Assembly (NCBI RefSeq): GCF_018128905.1
Contig: NZ_CP063808.1
Location: forward strand, 3,906,001-3,970,000
Reading direction: 5' to 3'
Origin: Streptomyces sp. A2-16
GTDB lineage: Bacteria; Actinomycetota; Actinomycetes; Streptomycetales; Streptomycetaceae
Length of the DNA: 64,000 nt
Part shown: piece by piece, positions 58,519 to 64,000 of the stretch
Position numbering within the stretch: position 1 is the stretch's first letter
Layout: the number at the start of each line of letters is the position of its first letter
The notes under the pieces: generated by a model
Told to the model about the DNA's origin: nothing
The model's database searches: none
The model's input: the letters and a program-made list of their open reading frames with translations, nothing else
Program-made: the position numbers and the translations under genes

Positions 58519-60768
58519 ATGTCCAGTACCCGGAACAGCTCCAAGGGCGTCCTGCGCAGGCTGGGGGAATGGTGCGCCCGGCACTTCGTGATCGTCATGG
58601 TGGCCTGGCTCGTGGCCCTGGTAGCCCTGCAGACCCTGAACCGGTCCTTCGGCGGGGACTACTCCGACAACTTCTCCCTGCCGGGCGTCCAGTCCCAGGA
58701 GGGCCTCGACGTGCTGAAGAAGCACGACCCGGCGGCCGGGGGCTACGGCAGCCAGATCGTGCTGCACGACGGTGACAAGGCGCTCTCCTCGCTCTCCTCG
58801 CAGATCTCCACGACGGTCACCGATCTGCAGAAGCTGCCGCATGTCCTGTCGGCCCAGAACCCGTTGTCGACACCCGCCTCCAAGGTCGGGCCGCTGTCCT
58901 CGGACGGGAAGACGGCCTACATCACGGTCCGCTTCGACGTCCAGCCCTCGACTCTGGGTGACGGCTACCTCCACGGCGTCGACCAGTCCGTACAGCCGCT
59001 GCGCGCGGCCGGGACCGACGTCGAGTACGGCGGTCCGCTCGGCGAACTCGCGCGGCCCGACGCCGACGACCGGGTGAGCGAGCTGATCGGGTTCGCCGTG
59101 GCGATCATCGTGCTGCTCGTCGGCTTCGGCAGCGTGATCGCCGCCGGTGTCCCCCTGGTGACGGCCTTGATCAGCGTGATCGGCGGGCTCGCCTGCCTCG
59201 GCCTGTTGGCCTCGGCGTTCACCTTCGCGACCGTCTCACCGACCCTGGCCACGATGATCGGACTCGGCGTCGGGATCGACTACGCGCTCTTCCAGCTCAC
59301 CCGCCACCGGCAGAGCCTCATGGACGGCAAGGATCCGGTCCACGCGGCCGGCCGGGCCACCGCCACCAGCGGACGTGCCGTGCTCGTCTCCGGCTGCACG
59401 GTGATCATCGCGCTGGCCGGGCTGTCCGCGTCCGGGGTGTCGTTCATCGGGAAACTCGGGCTCGCCGCCGCCGTCACGGTCGTCTCCGCGGTCCTGGGCG
59501 CCCTCACCCTGGTCCCGGCCCTGCTCGGCCTGATCGGCAAACGAATCGACCGCTACCGGGTGCGCCGGCCCGTCGCCGAGACCGACGCCGCCGAGGGCGA
59601 GACGCCCACGGGGACCTGGCACCGCTACGCCCAGCGCGTCGAGCGGCGGCCGTGGCGCTACCTGGCCGCGGGCGTGACCGCCGTCGTCGTCCTCGCCATC
59701 CCGGTCTTCTCCATCCAACTGGGCCACATCGGCGACGGCGCCGATCCCACGTCCTTCACCGACCGGCGGGCCTACGACCTGATGACCGACGCCTTCGGGC
59801 CCGGCTCCAACGGCCCGCTCACCGTCGTCATCGACCAGACGTCCGTGCCGTCGTCCCAGCGCTCGGGCCTGTCCTCGCAGGCGCAGAAGACCCTCTCCGG
59901 CGTGTCCGGCGCGGCCGCGGTCACCCAGCTGACCCCCACCAAGGACGGGGACGTCCTGCTCGCCACCGTCTACTCCGAGCAGTCCCCGCAGAGCGCCACC
60001 ACCACGGACCTCACCAACCGCCTGGTCGACACCACCCTGCCGACCGCGGTCAAGGGCACCGACGCCAAGGGATACGTCACCGGCACGACCGCCGCCCAGG
60101 TCGACTTCCGCGACATCGTCGCCAGCCGGCTGCCGCTGATCATCGGCGTGGTCGTCGCCCTCGCCTTCCTGATCATCCTCGCGGTCTTCCGCGGGCTGCT
60201 CGTCGCCGTGAAGGCGGCCGTCCTCAACGTCCTGTCCATCGCCGCCTCCTACGGCGTGGTCGTCGCCGTCTTCCAGTGGGGCTGGGGCGGTCCCGCGCTC
60301 GGCGTCTCCGGCAAGGTGCCCATCGAGAGCTATGTGCCGATGATGATGTTCGCGATCATCTTCGGGCTGAGCATGGACTACGAGATCTTCCTGCTCTCCC
60401 GGGTCCACGAGGCCTGGCTGCGCACCGGGGACGCCAAGGCCTCCGTCGCGCACGCGCTGGAGATCACCGCGCGGGTCATCACCTGCGCGGCACTGATCAT
60501 GGTGAGCGTCTTCGCCGCCTTCATCGTGAGCGACAACATCGTGGTCAAGATGCTCGGACTGGGCCTGGCGGTGAGCGTGCTGATCGACGCGACCGTGGTG
60601 CGGCTGCTCATGGTCCCGGCGGTGATGACCCTGCTGGGACGGCACGCCTGGTGGACGCCCCGCTGGCTGGACCGGATCCTCCCGCACATCGACGCCGAGG
60701 GGGAGCCGGAGGCGGACACGGCGGTCAGCGGGACTCCGGGGCACCGGGCGCGAGAACGAGCATCGTGA
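58519..60768 (+). CDS. MMPL/RND-family membrane transporter
   Basis: A 749-residue protein with the RND layout: one helix, a large extracellular domain, five helices, then the same again. The essential proton-relay region in the middle helices is visible twice as GLGVGIDYALFQLTRHRQS and IFGLSMDYEIFLLSRVHEAW. Actinobacterial MMPL proteins export lipids, glycolipids or polyketides. No lipid or polyketide synthase gene is close, so the cargo is open. The last 44 bases overlap the end of the convergent phosphatase gene. Confidence 0.9.
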   Translation: MSSTRNSSKGVLRRLGEWCARHFVIVMVAWLVALVALQTLNRSFGGDYSDNFSLPGVQSQEGLDVLKKHDPAAGGYGSQIVLHDGDKALSSLSSQISTTVTDLQKLPHVLSAQNPLSTPASKVGPLSSDGKTAYITVRFDVQPSTLGDGYLHGVDQSVQPLRAAGTDVEYGGPLGELARPDADDRVSELIGFAVAIIVLLVGFGSVIAAGVPLVTALISVIGGLACLGLLASAFTFATVSPTLATMIGLGVGIDYALFQLTRHRQSLMDGKDPVHAAGRATATSGRAVLVSGCTVIIALAGLSASGVSFIGKLGLAAAVTVVSAVLGALTLVPALLGLIGKRIDRYRVRRPVAETDAAEGETPTGTWHRYAQRVERRPWRYLAAGVTAVVVLAIPVFSIQLGHIGDGADPTSFTDRRAYDLMTDAFGPGSNGPLTVVIDQTSVPSSQRSGLSSQAQKTLSGVSGAAAVTQLTPTKDGDVLLATVYSEQSPQSATTTDLTNRLVDTTLPTAVKGTDAKGYVTGTTAAQVDFRDIVASRLPLIIGVVVALAFLIILAVFRGLLVAVKAAVLNVLSIAASYGVVVAVFQWGWGGPALGVSGKVPIESYVPMMMFAIIFGLSMDYEIFLLSRVHEAWLRTGDAKASVAHALEITARVITCAALIMVSVFAAFIVSDNIVVKMLGLGLAVSVLIDATVVRLLMVPAVMTLLGRHAWWTPRWLDRILPHIDAEGEPEADTAVSGTPGHRARERAS

Positions 60769-61813
60769 CGTCGTCCTGGAGCGCCGGGGCGTAGCGCACG
60801 AGGTCGGTCCAGACCCGCTCCACGAGATCCGGCAGATCGCCCGTGAAAGCGGTGATCCGGTCGAGCAGCGGGTAGAAGGCGCCGGCGGAGTTCCGTGCCT
60901 CCCAGACGCCGTCCGAGGCCAGGAAGAGCCGGTCGCCGGGCCGCAGCGGGACCGTGATCCCGGCCGGCGGCGCGACGTCGGACAGGCCCAGGCCGAGCGG
61001 GGTGCCCACCGGGACGTCGAGTTCCACGGCGTGCCCGTCGCGCAGCAGGACCGGGCCCGGCTGCCCGCACGCCACGATCCGCACGGTCCCCGTGCCCACG
61101 CCGAACTCCATCACCACCGCCGTCGCGAACAGCTCGGAGTGCCGCACCGCCGCCGAGTCCACCACCAGCCTGCGGTCCAGCCGAGCGGCCACCGACTCGG
61201 GATCCGGCCGGTCCAGCACCGCCTCCCGGAAGGCGCCCAGCAGGGAGGCGACGGTGGCGACGGCCGACAGCCCGTGCCCCTGCACATCGCCCATCACCAC
61301 CCGCACCCCGCAGGGACCTTCCCGCACGTCGAAGAAGTCACCCCCGACCAGCGTTCCCCGCTGCGCGGCCCGGTACAGCCCCGCGCACTGTACGTCTCCC
61401 GCCCGCTCGGGCAGCGGCGGCACGACGGCCCGCTGCGCGGCCTCCGCGACCGCGCGCTCGGTCATCAGCTGGGCGTCGCGCCGGCTCCGGACGAACGACA
61501 CGACGACACTCAGCGCCGCGACGAAGCCGACCGTCAGCACATCCGTGCTGCCCGGATCGTTGAGCCGGAACGCCGGCACGTTCAGCACGACCAGGACGAG
61601 CCCACCGAGCACCGCCGTCGCCGCCGGTCCGTACGACAGCACGGCCAGCGGCGGGATGGCGCCCAGCACGAAGCCGATGTCGAGCGGGTCGGGGCTCGCG
61701 AGGGTCGCCGCGCACACCGCCGCCAGCAGCGCGGCGGGCATCGCCCGCACCCAGCCCGGCGGCGGCGCACCCCGCAGCCAGCTCCGCCGGTCCCGGTCGC
61801 GCAGTCCGCTCAC
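60725..61813 (-). CDS. Membrane-bound SpoIIE-type PP2C phosphatase
   Basis: A 362-residue protein starting with GTG at 61813. The first 110 residues hold about four hydrophobic helices without a recognised sensor domain; the rest is a SpoIIE-type phosphatase with VGGDFFDV, VMGDVQGHG and FLASDGVWE metal motifs. It would remove phosphate from an anti-anti-sigma factor or similar protein in response to a membrane signal. Its 3' end overlaps the MMPL gene by 44 bases tail to tail. Confidence 0.86.
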   Translation of the reverse strand: MSGLRDRDRRSWLRGAPPPGWVRAMPAALLAAVCAATLASPDPLDIGFVLGAIPPLAVLSYGPAATAVLGGLVLVVLNVPAFRLNDPGSTDVLTVGFVAALSVVVSFVRSRRDAQLMTERAVAEAAQRAVVPPLPERAGDVQCAGLYRAAQRGTLVGGDFFDVREGPCGVRVVMGDVQGHGLSAVATVASLLGAFREAVLDRPDPESVAARLDRRLVVDSAAVRHSELFATAVVMEFGVGTGTVRIVACGQPGPVLLRDGHAVELDVPVGTPLGLGLSDVAPPAGITVPLRPGDRLFLASDGVWEARNSAGAFYPLLDRITAFTGDLPDLVERVWTDLVRYAPALQDDVTMLVLAPGAPESR

Positions 61814-61860
61814 ACCACCACGCTGCTACGACCGGCCCGGCCCCGCACGCCGAGACGGTT

Positions 61861-63051
61861 CTAGAACGGGGTGAGCGTGAGCCTGATGCCCGTCGGCGCC
61901 GTGTCCTGGATGTAGGAGGCGAGGTCGGCCACGTCGTCGAAGGCGAAGCCGTACGCCTTGCCGTCCTCCGTGGCCGCGTGCATGGCCTTGGCGTAGTGGT
62001 TGGTGAGCGCGGTCCGGTAGAAGGAGGCGGGGTCGGTGGTCGGCTGGGCGGCGGTGCTCACCAGCGTCGAGCGGTTGAACCCGGCACCGAGCACGGCGGC
62101 GACCGGCCCGGTCGTGCCGTCGTTGGGAGCGGCGAGGGCGCCGTGGCAGAAGAGCACGTCCCGTGTCGAAGGGCGGGCGAAGGAGACCTGCGCGGGACCG
62201 GTGAACACGAGTTGCCCGCCGCGCACCCGGCCGGTGAAGGTGCCCGCGTTCGTGGTGACGGTCAGGTCCCTGCCGGTGTACGTGCTCCACACCTCGTCGA
62301 TGTACGGCGCGAAGTAGTCCGCCGGGAACAGGCCGGCGTCCAGACCGTGGCCCGGGGCGATGACACGCGTGTCGCCCACCACCAGCGGCGCGAACTCCTC
62401 GACCTGGTGCACGGCGGCGAAGGCACCGGCCCGCCCTGAGGCGCGCAGGGTGCCCGTCGTCTGGTCCCGCGCCCCGGTCAGCCGGATGCTCAACGGCACG
62501 CTGAACATGTCCACCATGGTGGTGTTGCAGAACATGCCCGCCGCGTTGTGGGTGAACTCGGCGCAGTCGTGCAGCACCGGGTAGTTGGGGTCCGAGGTCA
62601 CCCAGCCGGCCGGGTACTGGAGGGCGGGGTTGCCGTTGCCGTCGGTGACCACCTTGAACTTCAGCTTGGCGCCCAGGGACACGTAGATCCGGCCGGACAG
62701 GTAGGGCAGGGACAGGGTGGTCCCGCCGCCTCCGGTCAGGCCTATCGCGTAGTCGGTGTAGCCGTCGGCGCCGTTGTCGGACAGGGCCACCGGGGCGAGG
62801 GTGCCGTCCGGGGTGACCCGGACCTGCCTGCCGTCCTGGTTGCCCACGATGTAGACGTGGACGTTCGCGTCGTCGAAGGCGCCGGTGTTGTTGACGACGG
62901 TCAGCGGCAGGGCGCCGGCCGCCGCGGTGCGATTGCCCTCGGCGAGGGCGTGGGGAGCCAGTGCGGCGACGGCGGGCGCGGCCGCCATCGCCCCGCCGAG
63001 GGCGACAAGGAGCTTGCGGCGGCCGAGCCGACGCTGGTGACGAGGGGTCAT
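61861..63051 (-). CDS. Secreted GH64 beta-1,3-glucanase
   Basis: A 396-residue protein with a Tat-like signal (RRLGRRKLLVALGGAMA, cleaved near ALA). The catalytic pair of GH64 enzymes is present at the right distance: E165 in CAEFTHN and D181 in MVDMFS, 16 residues apart as E154 and D170 in the Streptomyces matensis enzyme. FAPYIDEVWSTYTGRDL and HGALAAPNDG support the family. It would release laminaripentaose from beta-1,3-glucan such as fungal wall glucan. A carbohydrate-binding module is absent. A perfect 14-bp palindrome lies just before its start. Confidence 0.9.
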   Translation of the reverse strand: MTPRHQRRLGRRKLLVALGGAMAAAPAVAALAPHALAEGNRTAAAGALPLTVVNNTGAFDDANVHVYIVGNQDGRQVRVTPDGTLAPVALSDNGADGYTDYAIGLTGGGGTTLSLPYLSGRIYVSLGAKLKFKVVTDGNGNPALQYPAGWVTSDPNYPVLHDCAEFTHNAAGMFCNTTMVDMFSVPLSIRLTGARDQTTGTLRASGRAGAFAAVHQVEEFAPLVVGDTRVIAPGHGLDAGLFPADYFAPYIDEVWSTYTGRDLTVTTNAGTFTGRVRGGQLVFTGPAQVSFARPSTRDVLFCHGALAAPNDGTTGPVAAVLGAGFNRSTLVSTAAQPTTDPASFYRTALTNHYAKAMHAATEDGKAYGFAFDDVADLASYIQDTAPTGIRLTLTPF

Positions 63052-63097
63052 GTGGGGGGTCTCCTCGAATTCCTGAGAGCGCTCTCATGTGGGGGGT
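63048..63097. promoter_or_regulatory. GH64 control region: 14-bp palindrome and 13-bp direct repeat
   Basis: TGAGAGCGCTCTCA (63074-63087) is a perfect palindrome of the type bound by LacI-family sugar repressors in Streptomyces (compare TGGGAGCGCTCCCA of CebR). TCATGTGGGGGGT occurs at 63048-63060, over the start codon of the GH64 gene, and again at 63085-63097, overlapping the palindrome. GGAG in between is the ribosome site on the minus strand. Confidence 0.72.
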
Positions 63098-63148
63098 GAG
63101 ACCCGATGGTACGGACCAGGCGCGCCGCGGCCTATACGTCGGACAGCG

Positions 63149-63176
63149 CTTAATCCGGTCTTAAGTGCCGGTTAAG
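63149..63176. promoter_or_regulatory. Three 11-bp direct repeats, OmpR/PhoB-type response-regulator site
   Basis: CTTAAT (63149), CTTAAG (63160) and GTTAAG (63171) are each separated by five bases, an exact 11-bp period. OmpR/PhoB-family regulators such as PmrA bind such repeats (CTTAAG-N5-CTTAAG). It lies 36 bases upstream of the -35 candidate of the leader ORF and about 100 bases before the GH64 gene on the other side. Confidence 0.6.
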
Positions 63177-63213
63177 TGGCGCCGGAGCGGGCGGAGTTGG
63201 CCGCGAAAAGCCG

Positions 63214-63243
63214 GTGGACGCCACCCCGGGGATCCCGTACCGT
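63214..63243 (+). promoter_or_regulatory. Probable promoter of leader ORF and acetyltransferase gene
   Basis: GTGGAC (63214-63219), 18 bases and TACCGT (63238-63243) form an acceptable promoter; the transcript would start about 35 bases before the leader ORF. Confidence 0.45.
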
Positions 63244-63284
63244 GAGCTGCCACGCCTCGAGACCAGCGGAAGGAGGCGAGTGCC

Positions 63285-63341
63285 ATGCAGTTCACGACCG
63301 TCCAGCGCTCCCTCTCCGTCGTCCCGGCGTGCCTCGTCTGA
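63285..63341 (+). CDS. Eighteen-codon leader ORF
   Basis: ATG at 63285 has an almost perfect ribosome site, GGAAGGAGG, eight bases upstream. The peptide is MQFTTVQRSLSVVPACLV, followed by TGA, 43 bases before the next gene. It contains one Cys near the end. The strong ribosome site and short length suggest a translated leader that senses an amino acid or antibiotic, or a tiny peptide product. It is too short for ordinary gene finders. Confidence 0.55.
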   Translation: MQFTTVQRSLSVVPACLV

Positions 63342-63384
63342 CCGGGAGCGCCTCACGCAGTACGCATCCCGGAGGAATCCACCC

Positions 63385-64000
63385 ATGACCGATCTGGTCA
63401 TCCGCGCGCTCGACGAGCGCGAAGCCCCTCTCTTCGACGCTCTTCCCGACCCCCTCGGCGCCCGCGAGTCCCACCGGCTCACCCGGCACCGCCCCGACTG
63501 GAAGCGGGTCGCCCTGCGCGACGGCAAGGTCGTGGCACGCGGCGCCTGGTGGGGCGGCCCCGACGACACCGCCCCCCTCAACGTCAACTGGTTCGACGTG
63601 GCCGAAGGGGAGGAGGAGGCCGGCGCCGAACTCCTGCGCACCGCGCCCTGGCAGGTCGAGCTCGAGATGAACCTGCCCGCGGGCTGGCGCGAGGACCCGG
63701 CACAGCGGGCCGCCGCCGAGGCCCGCTTCACCGCCGTACGGGAGGCGGGGTACGAGCTCCTGGTCGAGCGGTTCCTCTACCGCTGGACACCGGAGCAGGG
63801 GCTGCCCGAGCGGCCCGGACGCCTCGAGTTCCGGCCCGAACCGGACGACGCGGTCTTCTTCGACCTGCTGCGCCGCATCCACTCCGCCACCCTCGACGCG
63901 CACGCCCTCAAAGCCATCGAGGAGGGCGGACTCGACCGGGCCGCCCAGGAAGAGCTCGACTTCTTCCACTGGTGCCCCTCGCCCCGCGAGTGGTGGCAGA
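63385..64000 (+). CDS. GNAT-type acetyltransferase-like protein (cut by window end)
   Basis: GGAGG precedes the ATG at 63385. The frame stays open to the end of the window, giving 205 residues so far. The sequence MTDLVIRALDEREAPLFDAL is a GNAT-like start; VVARGAWWGGP and the following strand fit the acceptor half. The acetyl-CoA loop would come after the window, so the call is by resemblance only. It is the gene controlled by the leader ORF. Confidence 0.65.
   Translation, partial: MTDLVIRALDEREAPLFDALPDPLGARESHRLTRHRPDWKRVALRDGKVVARGAWWGGPDDTAPLNVNWFDVAEGEEEAGAELLRTAPWQVELEMNLPAGWREDPAQRAAAEARFTAVREAGYELLVERFLYRWTPEQGLPERPGRLEFRPEPDDAVFFDLLRRIHSATLDAHALKAIEEGGLDRAAQEELDFFHWCPSPREWWQ

Overview
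The window is about 64 kb of very GC-rich DNA with strong third-position G/C bias, frequent GTG and some TTG starts, GGAGG-type ribosome sites next to leaderless-looking genes, and many actinobacterial families: a mycothiol-dependent formaldehyde dehydrogenase, an F420/PPOX protein, DUF5709, DUF3662, SpoIIE-type phosphatases, and sugar importers that lack their own ATPase. All of this points to a Streptomyces chromosome. I see no rRNA, tRNA, CRISPR array, phage or intact insertion sequence. All calls come from reading the sequence; no database search was run.

Layout. 1-9.4 kb: FhuF-like Fe-S protein, ABC exporter, formaldehyde operon (mscR, metallo-beta-lactamase-fold hydrolase, DUF4180), two short-chain dehydrogenases, adenosine deaminase, secreted L,D-transpeptidase. 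9.4-15.3 kb: first sugar importer (binding lipoprotein, two permeases, Gfo/Idh/MocA oxidoreductase), divergent from a ROK regulator. 15.3-20.7 kb: membrane-anchored S1 protease, PPOX protein, large secreted alpha/beta hydrolase with Calx-beta-like tail. 21.2-23.4 kb: a compact TetR module (zinc-ribbon OB-fold protein, TetR, ATP-grasp-like protein) with clear palindromic operators in its promoters. 23.5-30.4 kb: peptidoglycan-binding membrane protein, flavin-reductase-like protein, multidomain SpoIIE phosphatase, RpiR regulator and several small proteins. 30.5-34.2 kb: GT39-type glycosyltransferase and Tat-exported PAP2 phosphatase.

34.3-48.1 kb is the most interesting part, a carbohydrate-use locus: a GlcNAc-kinase-like BadF ATPase, a divergent ROK regulator with a palindrome over the kinase promoter, a second importer, two large cytoplasmic proteins that I cannot assign (toroid-like helical half plus beta-rich half), a P-loop kinase, an NTF2-like protein, a beta-phosphoglucomutase-type HAD enzyme and a GH65 phosphorylase. 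My reading is that an oligosaccharide is imported intact, opened or trimmed in the cytoplasm by the two unknown proteins, phosphorolysed by GH65, and fed to glycolysis through glucose 6-phosphate.

48.2-64 kb: GT39-like plus flippase-like membrane pair, nickel/cobalt permease with a Nur-like box, APC amino-acid permease, DUF5709, soluble transhydrogenase, sulfite-oxidase-type molybdoenzyme, MMPL transporter overlapping a second SpoIIE phosphatase, GH64 beta-1,3-glucanase under a perfect 14-bp palindrome, a three-unit 11-bp direct-repeat site, an 18-codon leader ORF, and an acetyltransferase-like gene cut by the window end.
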